Positions 22,901 to 36,000 of a stretch of DNA of 64,000 nucleotides are shown one piece after another. Under the pieces are notes generated by a model. It made no database searches and was not told the origin of the DNA. It was given only the letters and a program-made list of their open reading frames with translations. The translations under genes and the position numbers were made by a program. The stretch is from Schistosoma haematobium (Eukaryota; Platyhelminthes; Trematoda; Strigeidida; Schistosomatidae). The DNA lies in NCBI RefSeq assembly GCF_000699445.3, contig NC_067196.1, positions 81,830,364 through 81,894,363 of the forward strand, in the 5' to 3' direction. Within the stretch, counting starts at the first letter, position 1. Each line of letters opens with the position of its first letter.

Positions 22901-25900
22901 GTGGTTGTGATGAAAATGTCCCACTTGATCTTGGTTAATCGTACAATCACACTTTCTTTAATATTTATCACCAGTCTTAATTTAGAGGGACTTAAAAGTA
23001 GATAACCTATTCAGTACAGGAACACGTTATAAACAACGTAATTCTTAAAGTGAATAATTTCATTTTTAGCCCTTTTAGTAATCTTATTTTCTAACGTGTA
23101 ATTTCTCCCATCAATTGGGTTTTTTCCAATTCTCCTTGCTAATCGACCTCTATTCATTCCAATCCCAAGTAAACAACATTTCCAATGGATGGTAATATGT
23201 TCGACGTTTCACACTTATGTACATGTATCACGAAAACGTGTGCTGAATCTTGACATTTCTCAGATATCAATAATGGTACTTGGTGTTATATAAAAGACTT
23301 CATGATCTAAATATTCCACTGCAAGTTGTATGTTCATTATATAATACCTCATGTCACAACTGTAAATACAAGTAATTTACAGTAATAAAACCTTTCGATT
23401 GGTGTCGGTTCCATTCAACCGTCAATATCACCCAGTAGCATATTTAATTACAATATATTACTGTTTGCAATTTTTTAATTTGTAATATTTTCTCTTTTAC
23501 TTTTTTTCTCTAGCCACTTTTTAGTTTCATCGCCCATCATCTTACGACAATAATTGATAATCTGTTTAAAAGCAAAGGTTTTACTCCAGAAAGTCTCCAG
23601 AACTCATATGAACAATTAAGTCATTTTGTAGACACTGTCTTAGGTGATCCAGTTTCTTACCAAGGTATGGTTATATGGTGTGCTTAATTTTCAACTAATT
23701 AGCTTTTTGTCCTAGTAACCGACTTTTGAAGCGCTGTTATGATTGGTTCACAAAATAGTTTTTTGACACAGAACATACCGATCCACAATAAAAGCATTAC
23801 TTTAGAAAAATCAACACGTTAACAAATTATTTGACTTAGTAACCACTTATCTGAAGTGTTTAGCAAAGTATATAATTGAACGTAAATGATTTTTGTTAAT
23901 CATAGGGTCATTGTAGGACATTAAGCAGACGATAAATTCGGTCCCATGATTCGTAGTCTAGTTTCTGATGTGCACATCAAGGTTATGTATTGGAATTACA
24001 CTTGGTTGAATAGTACGGGATAAAAGTTTTGTACTGATGAAAACTCCAAAACCTTTGGTGAAATGTCCGTGTACAAATTTCTTAAAGCAATAAACAGTTG
24101 TTACCCTCACCACAAAATGCATACTATCACACTTTTATCAAAAACATACCCTACCGAATTGTTACTTTGATCACAATGAGTCTTTCGCTAAGTGTTCATC
24201 TTCAGTAAAATTGGTTTCACTTTATTTCATATATTTGAAAGAAAATGAATAAAAAAATCAGCTCATTCACCAGGTACTTGAATATCAGTCACACTCTAAA
24301 TGTGAGAGCTAACGCCACTACTCGACTGCTGAAACTGCTATAGGTGGAGCGGGATTGACATAAATAGAACTTAGGTATTTCTTTAACTAAAAATAGATTA
24401 CTAATTATTTTCGTATCGTTAAAAACAATTACATTCATTAAAAGGTTTTAAACATATGACTGTTTTATAAATGTCTAGTGAAAAAAGAGCTTTATTACAC
24501 TCATTATTTACGAATTCATTGTATATGTGTGTGATGTCGACAATTGATTCGTAACTAGCAGATGTCAGGTCCCGATTCAGTCAACTGGATAACATTACCA
24601 TCAGAGCACATAATAGTCACTTAAACTGTAAAATTGTATTTATAAGTGATTTTTTTACATGGAGTATTATATTCTTAAGTAGGGTGTGCTGCGAAATTAT
24701 CAAACTAATCCAAGTATTGACTGCAAAAGTCTGTAAACATTAAGTGGCATTCTTCATTTAATAAACTTACTTAAGATTTCAAGTATAGAATGTAATAACC
24801 TATAAATAAAATGGTGTTATTTCGAAATAATTGATGTTGTCGAAAGTTTCCAGGTATTAAATAAAATGGATATTGTATCATTTAGCAAAGTAATCAAAAG
24901 TTATTAAAATGTTAAGCTGTGCAAGTTTCAGACTTATTAGGAACTAATAATTTGCACAATAATCATCTCATATATGAGAGAAAAAAAGTGAAGAATAAGA
25001 TAAAACTTGGCACTTTCTATTAGTAAAATTAAAAGGGGTGATAAGTTCATGGAAGAAAAATGAGTTGAAGGTGACTTTTTTGTACAGAGTTTGGGTTTGA
25101 AATGATGAAATCCTATCCACAAATCTTCGAACCAGTTTTTTTAACTTCTTAGATGATTTTAAACGACACTTCTTGTGATGGCGTGTAATTAGAGGTGGTC
25201 ATGTTCACTGATTGAACGTTATTCAATTTTCATTGACCTTTAGATTTCTTTACAGATTAGTGCAAGAATATTTGTTTACCAAGTCCATACTTTATGTAAC
25301 TAACATAACCTCTTCCATGAAAGTAAGTAATAAATCCACAGTGAAACGGCACAAGGTGACCGTTTGTCCTCGAAACTTCCCCGAATGTGGTTTTCAGTAG
25401 AAAAAACAATTCGAATAAAACATCTTTCTGAAAGATCTATATAGTCTTTTTTTAAAATATCTTTTCAACTTTATCTTCCCTGAATTCACTGTTCATGAAT
25501 AAAACTTCGGAATTTCGTGAGTACTTTGAACTTGACATTTTGGTTTCAGATTGCTATCAATAGACTTGGTCGGGGAACTGTGGTGTTTGCTACCGATATT
25601 GGTGTGGAGACGAAGGGACAATAAAGTCTGAGACAATTGATTGACATTTTGCAAATGAAGTATTTACTGTATGGTTCTCCAATATTGCTAAAAGATTATG
25701 TAATTTTGTGTTTAAATACGTTCGGTTGTCCTCACTGGTGTTTTCGTTCACTACAAAACCACCCTCCAAAAATATTCGGCAGACTTTACTCATTTCGTCA
25801 TCAATTATCTCTTCTGTACATGTTTGTCTAGTTATTTAGGGTATAGAGGGGATTAAATATCTCTTCCTACTTACCAGCATTCAACTCTGGAAGTTCGTAT

Positions 25901-27031
25901 GACTACCCGTCCCAGGTTAGCCTTTTGTATATCTATAGTTGTAAAGATCAAACTTGTCTTCGTTGCTCTGATAAATTTAATAGCTACCATTCTAGTCCAA
26001 ATTAACTTTTTTCCTAATAACTGATTTTAACTTGAAGCTGGAGCATTTCTCTATAAATGACTATTTCCGAGTATGCTGACTAATCTGAGTTGGTAGTTCA
26101 GCAAATATTTGCATAATTCACAACAAAAGTTCTATAGAACACTTATTATTATAAACAAAAGTTTCGTTACATTTTCAAAAATTATTTTATTTATTAATTA
26201 TTCGCCTATCGTAACTACCTTTTTTTCAAAATTGTCGTACATTAGTGAAAACTTTAATGAATTTCTGTTCTATTGTTGTTTTATAATCTTATTAACTTTT
26301 CTTTTTTTTTTTTCTATTTCAACATCTTCATAGATGCACTATTTTATAATCTAAGTGCGTCCAATTTTGTTCGCGTTTACAAACGTGACGCATTATGTCT
26401 ATTCAAATTACTTTTATTGGAAAGACGTATTTTATTTACGGGAGATTCTGGCGGAACTCTATCAAATTGGATGTTAACTTTACTCAGTTTGTATCCAGGT
26501 AATCAAATTTATGTTATTTATTTCTTGTAATAATTTTTGTCTTCCATACAATTTATAATCACAATTTATTTGAAAGTGTAAACATTCATTAAGATATGTA
26601 ATTTCACAATACAATTTTAATTATAGTTTATGTAATCAAATTCACCGCTAAGTTTTTTGATGATCTGATAGTATTATAAATTATCTTGACATATATATTG
26701 ACAGGCCATGAACTCACGAAAATCAAGGTTTTTAAATGATTGGGCTAATTTAACTTAAGGAATATAGCCCTAGAAAAATGAAAAGGTGTTTTTGACAGCA
26801 AACTCAGGTCCATATCCAGAAAGACGGTTTGATCTATGCAATGAATTCAAAACATAGTGCTATAAATGCACTAACCTCCTTCCCCCAACTTTCATATGAT
26901 TGTAAGCCCCTGCATTATTTTCCTCGCGAGGAGAAACCAGAAAGAACTATAAATCAAACTCTAATACATATGTAACTGAACTATTTTAGATCAGAGGAAA
27001 TTATGTTAAACAAGGATAGGGCGTTTTGCTG

Positions 27032-27063
<32 letters not shown>

Positions 27064-30000
27064 TAGTAATTTTGTCTAACCTATTATTACGGTGCTTGCC
27101 AGTCAATTCTTCATCCAAGAGAACAGATGAGGTTGATATATTTTACATTTTACTCTCTACTGCTGATTTTATCATGAATTCATTGGTTGTTATATCTCTT
27201 TAATTAATATTTCTGTTATCGTACGTTTCAACAGATATGTTACGTAGTGGTTTGTCACAATGTTCCATTATTGATCCCTCATGGATTTCAGAAACAAGTT
27301 ATTGGTCTAATATGAATGATTCCAGTTCAAATAGCTTTAATTCTTATCAGTATTCATTAGAAGGATCATTAACTAAGATTAGTGGACAAGTGTCAGAACA
27401 GAATACAGATTCAACGCTAAATAAAGTAAGCTTTCTTGTATGTGTCCAGGAACATCTTCATTTGTTATGGTTCTCAATGAAAAATTGTGATGTTAAATAT
27501 TGCCGTTGATATATAACCTTTCTCACTAATCATTTACAATTACGTTTTAGTGTTGGTTATTTATTATCGCACTGGAGAGACCAGGTTTTGTATATTTTCT
27601 GCGCTTTCTAGATGTCTTCATTTTCAGTATACCATAAGTATAGGTTTAACAACTGTTTCACAAACTCAGTCAAGAGAAACTATTCATTCTACAATTGGTT
27701 GTTGGAAGTCTTGTACACGAATAACTATTTGTTAAACAGTGTATTGAGTAGTCAATTGTTGTTAAGTTATAAGATATTTTCAAATGTATCTATAAATACT
27801 ACTAATGTTTCGTTATATGAATTCTTAAATCTACATTGTTAAAGCTTACTGGACAAGGAATAATAGACGACATTTCACTGGCTGCTTTAATCACGTTTCT
27901 TGTTCCCTGATCATTGCGTCAGTGCTCAGTAGTCATATTTCTTACAAAATTCGATTCATATATGTAGGTTGCTCAGTGGAGTCGCTTGAAGCTCTATATA
28001 TACTACCAAAAAAGACCATGGTTTAGTGTAACTTGTTTGTTACTTGGAATCAAGTATTTACTTCTATGAATTCGGTGTTCATCTTGTTTTGCTAATGAGG
28101 TATGGCAACTCGGACCGATGCACTTATGTTCCTGATCCTACGTTGTAGCTGACTGACTGACTTGGAATCAAGCATTATTAATACGGAATTACTGTTTATT
28201 TTATAGCCTTGGATAATGTACTCCTAGTTTCAATGAATAATATTGAATTGTAATGAAAGCATCATCGGATTCTCCTTAAATATCTATTCCATCCGTTTGT
28301 ATTGGTTACTTTCATTCAAACAGAAAATAAACTTCCAATTAGTCATCTCCACTTTTTTCATTCTTTCATGTCCTTAACTTTTTCGCAACAATAATAACTC
28401 ATTTCAAATCCATTTCAATCTTCTAGGAAGAAGACGTTCAGCTTACTTCAAATGTTGATTCCAAGAACTCAGGTTTGTTTATTGGCCTATTATATAAAGA
28501 TATTGTACGTGCTTTTTTTCACAAGTTCTCATTTTTATAATATGGGCGAATGTTTAATGGTGTCATCAAGACCCTAATGATATGTAATGGTTATTCGAAA
28601 CGATACTTTCACCAACTATACTGCAATTATGACACTATGGCACATATACAGGGTTATTAATATCGCCTATCTATCAGTACCAGCCTTAGTGAATTGTTTA
28701 CAGAACCCATTTTATAGCTTTTGTTAAAAATGACATCAGATGTGTGTTATTTTCATATGTAAACAACCGAATACTCATCTATATCGTATAAGCCATTTTA
28801 CTTCGTATTTTCTATGGTATCTACTTATAGCCGTTTCAGTAGGTGCAGAATTTGAGGTCGATGTCTACGTGATTGTTCTAATCAATGATTGGAGACGTGA
28901 TATATTTGAGAATCAGTCGTAGTGAAACAGATACGTTCACTCATCGTCTTTTATAAGCTCTCAAGTATTAAATTATCTTACATTTTTATTCTTGAATCAT
29001 ATTGTTTATGTTTAATGTTCACTACTACCATTAATAATGCTACTATATCTACTACTATGACGTTCATCTTGAGAATTTTGGCTCTACGTACTCAGATGGT
29101 GATGATACACATATGTGAAAGGTTCAACATTGCTTATGACTGACTTCTAATTTCTCTTCATTGTATCACCTGATGGTTTATATGAGTATATAAGTTATTT
29201 ATAAAGATTTACTAAGGTGAAAACCGTTTTTAAGAAATTCTATACCCAATTCATGGTCGGATTGACAATTTAATCTGCCAATCAGCATTTTGTAAATACT
29301 CATTCTATTTTTGGTTTCAGCCAATAATATTGATCCACAAAGAACTCATATAATAACTGTATCTGACACATTACATACGGAATCAAAACAATCTGTAATA
29401 AATGAGTCATATAAAAAATATCAAACCAACAATTTTCTGGAGAAAATAACTGACGATTCAATGTTCAAATTTTCGTTAAATTCACCATTTCCTACTGATG
29501 ATTGGGGATTTCCTTTATCTGTATTTACGAAAGTGAGTTTTTTGTTATTCAGTTCTATGACTTGAATAATTTTCTCTAATTTACTATACCGTTAGACATA
29601 GATTATGCTTGAATAATTTTTCAATCATACTTGCTACAGTTAAATAACAATTATTTTTTGCACAAAGTAGCATAAAACCTGTTTCCGTAGTGTATTTTTT
29701 GATTTTTCAGTTTTGAACCAACATCAAATGTAATACCAGGGACATAATCTAATGAAAGAAAACCTTTATCGGTATCATTTGTGGAAACAAATATGTCTGT
29801 TGGCATTTATTAGGAAACATTTTCAATTCTTAGATCTCAGCTATATCAAGTAATCTGGCAAAACTGAGCTATCAGATCGCGAAGCACCATGTTCAACTGG
29901 AGCTTCTCATAATTTTGGCAAACATTTTATAAATTCAATGACATCCAACACATGAAATATATGCATTTATTTAACTGTCCAAGTATAAAAAAAGAACACC

Positions 30001-33000
30001 TCTCGTCCACTAAATTAGATTTTAAGTTAAATCATGTAGGAATTTTAGTTATAACTAGTTCCTCCTTGTTGGTTTAATTGATATTTATCTAGTAGTGACA
30101 TTTTAAATTTTCAGATTATTGTATGTTTGTTTTCTACTTGAATAAGTCAGTAGTTAAACATGCTCAAAGAGGAAATTCCAAACTGAATGCATTTTATGTA
30201 GTCATCAACATTCATCTAAAAGTGAAGTTCTCTGTTTTTCAGCAACAGAAACTGGCGTACTTTTCACATATTAGTTATACGTTTTGTACAATTTGTGAAG
30301 TATGGCAGGAGTCAGCATTCAAATCACGTCTAATTAACATGACATCATTCTCATAGGTTCTTTCACTATCTTCTCGCATATACTGTCACTCATTTATCCT
30401 ACACAGTTTCGCATACCCATCTTTAAACATACTGTTTTTGTGTGATGATTGATAAGGTTGAACTAGAAACCAAACCAGGTTAGTGGGATGGTGTTTGAAC
30501 CTTTGACTACAGTAGTTGAAAGTCGAACGCCTTAGTAAGTGAACTACCGGTCCATATCGACGACTTCAACCGTCTCACTACTGTTGTCTCAATTTATTTG
30601 TAGCAATTTCTGTCAGTTACCAGATATAAATAACGCTTCCAACTGGGCAATAAACTCTGACATTCAGGCTTTATGGTCCTTACCTAAACTTTGTAAAAAA
30701 TTTTCCGTATAAAATTTAAAAACAATCATCGGTGGTTAGTTTTGTCAACATATTTAATGTGTCCAAAATGCCGTCTGCAACGCATAAAATTTATAACATA
30801 TCATACAGAATGTTCGTCGAATTTTACCTATTGTTTTTCTACAGTCTTATTTAGCGCCTATGTATATTCCCCTTGGTTTAATGGATAAACTACTAGAACA
30901 TTCTAGTCTTCCTATGTCATTCAGATCAAGTATTAATTCACCATCATCTGGAAATCAGATTCTGACTTTAACCGATCGATCAGTACGTGGTTTTGTAGCT
31001 GGTGCAACCAATCCCTTATTGCAATCAAACAAACAACTAACTGAGGTTTTCGTGTCATCCTTATCGCCTGTTAAGGATATTTGTGAAAACTACTTCCCGC
31101 ATTTGTCTGAACTAACCGGTGCATTTGGAAAATCGACCTTTGGAATAGAAACAGATTCTATGTCGAGTCTTTCACTGTCTGAAAATTCAACGAAAACTTC
31201 TTATTCCATTAATGTCGATAGTGAAAAGAATACACAAAACACGGGATCCAAAGTTTCAAATTTTTCACGACCATTTTCTTTGGTAAGTAATCAGGTGTCG
31301 ATAGATTTGTCTTGGTTTGTATTTAATTGAAATAAAATGTTCTTTTTTAATGCTTAGTTAGAGATTTACACACTTTCATCCACAAGAATAGTTGTCCCAT
31401 GACTTACTACTGAAGTAATAGTTATACATTCCCAGTAGTATTTTACTGACATAAAAATATCGTTTGTTTTACTTTGTCTTGTCTGCAACACAATAAGTTT
31501 TCCGATCTTGACAGTAATCTATCATTATGAGAAGGATGTTCTTACCAGTATTAGTTTCAGTTATTTAGTTGATAAAAGTCAGCATTTATCCGATAGGCAC
31601 TACCATATTCCACAATTAACAAGAAATTCACTTTGATGTATCATCTTTTAATTCGACTCAGGATCCCTCAGACTTCAAAGTGAACTTAATAACATCCTGA
31701 GCTCTTTGTTCAACAACTTTTACTCACATTTGTGGTCAAGCTTATTTTTACTTATCGTTAATATTTTATTATTATGTATTGTTCTTACATACAATTGTGG
31801 TATTCGCTTTTATTTTCATTTCAGCCCAAAAGATCACAACCAATCATTCAAATAAATTCAGAAAACATTACTGATAAGTATCCTGTCAACTCACGCTCTA
31901 TGCCTGTTCCACTGAACCGTGCATTGCAACTAAGTCGTACTGATAGATTGTTTATTGATAATTTGGTAATGACTGTCAATACATGGTACAGTGCACAAAT
32001 AGACTATTGTCAACAATTGTCTTCCAAAAAAGGTGAATTGGTAACATCCCATAGCTTTCATAGATTAGATCAATTGGATACAGAAACTTTGGAACAGCTC
32101 ACATTAATCCAAAAAACAGCCTTATTAAGATTTCCATGTGAGTATTTATTGTTATCAGCCGAGATTTTCCGTCTTATAATTTTGTTATATGATAATTGTG
32201 TCTGCTAATCCAAACTATCCCATTTCAATTGAGACACTTATTCACTTCTGTTCTGCACCTTATGAAGTAATATAATATGACAGAAATCAAAATATTCTAG
32301 GTTCAAAATCAGTATACACCGGTGACTGTTGAGTGGCCTTGAATCGGACTCCGATTTGATCATGTTTTTTTTGCTATCGAAGTATACATGTCGCCAATCC
32401 TCGCATATAATCATCGACTTAAATCGCGTTGGTGAATAATGAAAGTAAGTCAAATACGAGAATGGATTTTTGAATACGTATATTTCGTACAATCGTTGAT
32501 CGGAAAGCGAAGCAAAACGAAATAATGTGCAATGTAGAAGGCGAATGAACCAAATCGATTTAACCAAGCGTGAATCAATATTTACAGTCAGATAAAGATA
32601 AGTTACAGACATGTGATGAGTAAGATAAGAAATGCGCGAATAATTAACAAGGTCAAAATGTCACTCAAGAAGAATGAATAAATTGGCCTGTCCGCAAGGT
32701 AGAATAGGCTATGTGAGTTTAACATAGTAACCGATACTACAACTGTACTACCTTTTCACTTGCAAAATTATAAGTTATAAACAGACATTTCTGTAAATAA
32801 TACATCCCACAAATTTTTAGTGTTGGACTTAAGATTGAAGAGAATATGAAAGACATTCATCTGTATAAAGATTGCATATGAATGCTCTCAACTATTTGTT
32901 TTTTAATATGTCAGTCAGTCAGCTACAACGAAGGACCAGACACATATACGCATCGGTTGAAGCTGCCACATCTCATCAACACAACAAAACGAACACCAAG

Positions 33001-36000
33001 TTCATAGACGTAGTCACTTCAATGGTGATAATACATAAAAGAAAGAATTAGTTGGTAGAAATAAATATATAAAGCAATTTTAATCCGACGGTTTAAGGGA
33101 AGACAAGGAGTATATACATCGACGCCGTTGTGATCGATTTTGGACCGTGTCACCCAGAGTCACGCGGATCCCAACCAAGTAACCTGCATCTGCCAACCTG
33201 GCTAAGATCAGAAGTTAGTGACTTTGTGGATTGATGCCACGTTTTGGTTTGGCCGACCCTAACTTTTTTCCAACCATTTACAACACCAATCAGCATTGCG
33301 TGTCGTGAAAGTCGGTAGGTGGGAATACGTAATATATGACTCAACCATCTCAGTTGGTGTAGATTGACGACCTCATCAACTGATTCACCATCATTCCCTA
33401 ATACTGTACGTCTAACCTCACTATTACTTACCCAGTAATCCCAGCAGATGCGAGCAATTTGAATTCAATTAAACCTTTCATTTATCAAAGAGTAATCATT
33501 AAATTGTTATTATATACTTAATCTCTCATTTTGTCATCAACTTGATCATGTTTCCTTAATGAATTAATCAAACATTTCATTTAGCTAAATATCAGAGGTT
33601 CATGTCTTCATTACTTCTAATGAAACTAATAAAATAGAAGTTTTGTTAGTTAAGCTAAAATTGTTCATTTAAATTTTTGTGTGATTTTCTCGTTTAAAAA
33701 TTTGCCAAACTAAGTTTTTAAAAAAACTACTATCCACGTGAAAATTACTACTTATTTGTTGGCACTCATCAACAATGACTTTTTATCTTTATATATTTTA
33801 GTAATATTGACAAATCTTTTTTGTCAATTTGTAGGTATAGTCAGTTTAATACAATAAGGTAGACAGATATATTTATCGTATAATGATGATTTACAGGCTA
33901 TCACATGATAGCAATTTTGTAGAACAATATGTATCTTAATGTATTCACAGTTGTGTATAAAACTATATGTTCTAATCAACATATAGGACTTTAGAAAAAT
34001 ATCCATGGACTCGATTTGTCTCACCATATCAGCACAGTAAGATCAAATTAACAAAATGAGTCGAAGTAATTTTAGGGTTCCTGATAAGGTTTAAAATAAA
34101 AGAATGTATTCTTAGAGTGAAAAGTTTCAAAACATATTGCAACACCATCCATTTTGATTCATGTTACTGAGTATCTCCAACCAAATAAGTAAAACATTGT
34201 CACTGAAATAAGTTAGTGCATATTCAATTATAGAGTTATTTTAAGAACTGTAGTCTGTTTAAAATTCACTTTAATTACGTAATTGAACTTGACTCTTTTG
34301 TACACAGAAATCAGGTTTACAATATTAAATTTTTGCCACTTCAGGTGAGTACAAATCCCTGATCCAAATCTCCTTTAAACCAATAATAAATATATTTTTT
34401 GTTATATCCTAATGAGTAGAAAAACTGTATTCATGACGTTTCGTGACTTAATTTGGGCCACTTCTTCAGAGTAAATAAGTGACCGAAATAAATTAACACA
34501 ATTCTAAATAGTACAATGATTTTAAACAACGACTGACGTGGTAACATGTGACCATGTGCGAAGGATTGAGTGGTTTATCGATTTCTGTTCTCTTATTAGA
34601 TATAGCCATACAAAGTAGTTTTGGAATATTTGTTTACCAACTACACACTTTTTACGACCAATGTAAACTGCTCCACAATATCAAGTAAACTGGTAAATGC
34701 ATTTAATTTATGGAAGTTTCTAAGATAAACTTCCGCTTTGGGCATACGTTGTCAGGTATTAATACTTTTACTGTTATGTAACTTTCTGTATATATATTGT
34801 CTTTTTTTCGTTTTATTTATTTAGCTCAAACTATTTTAGATGCTTGGATACGACAACAGTTTTTAATTTATTTAAGAGCATTATTATTATCTGCTCAAGG
34901 TTACAGTAAGTTGTTTCTTTGCAGTTTCTTTTCACTGCTGTATGTTTACATCCTATGGATATAAGTTGTCAGATAAATTCTTTCTTTTTTATCGTGAACT
35001 AATTGCATAAGTAATCAAGTGGTATGTTCGTGACTTAATTATCATTTCAATCTGTAAGTTCATGAGGTAATATTAACCTTTAAATAAGTGTTTTTCGCGA
35101 AACTTATGCAATCTTAGTGTTAAACTCAACATGAATATTTTCAGATCGGATATAATCAAGAATGTTTCCAATATTCTTATACAATTGTATCGGTTTTCGC
35201 TAATTTTGTATCTTAGTAATGGCGTGCAGTTGTCTAGTTTTTTTTGTCATAAAGTTAGTAAGCACAGGGTGATATGATCAGTGTTAATAAGATTAGGTGT
35301 CACTGTCACTTATTTACTACCAACAGCTGTGATAATTATGTTCCATCGAATAGCAAAGTGTATTATATTTCTCCAGTTTTCATACTATTTACAAATATAA
35401 CTGTATATAACCCACGACATTCGCAACTTGCTAATAAATGTACATCGAATATAATAACCACAGCATAACTTTCGTTCCTTATTACTCCAGCTATCTTCAA
35501 TGATAATTACTACCATAGTATACTAGTAATTTCCTTAATTTTCAAGTCTTGGGATACTTCACGATAAGTTGGTCACCTTAGACCACTGATCCGGCATCCA
35601 CCGTTGTCATCAGTGATCATGATCTCAGCTTCTTAAATTACTACAATCTCCAGAAAACCCCTGATACTAATCAACTTATGCTCACTAGTGACTGGCTTCA
35701 AGAAGTATATCTTTTTTTTTAATGGCTTTATTCAATATTATATTTTGGTACAATATAGAATTCTCAACACAGGGTATTTCAACAAGTTACTTACTGAAAC
35801 AACGAACAAAAAGGCAGTAGCAAATACAAAAAGAAATAAAAAAAGGTTTTAAAAAATATATAAATATATATATATAAATTTAAAAAAAGAACCAAAAAAA
35901 TTAAATACATGTTAAGAATGTAAGTTATTGACTAGGTAAATTCTAACAACCTGTTCGTCACAGAGTATATTTGCTAGGTAAGGTATTATAGAACTTTTAT

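Noticed and set aside
30465..30560. Functional tRNA gene
   Set aside because: A- and B-box-like strings are present, but no cloverleaf with a consistent anticodon stem can be drawn.
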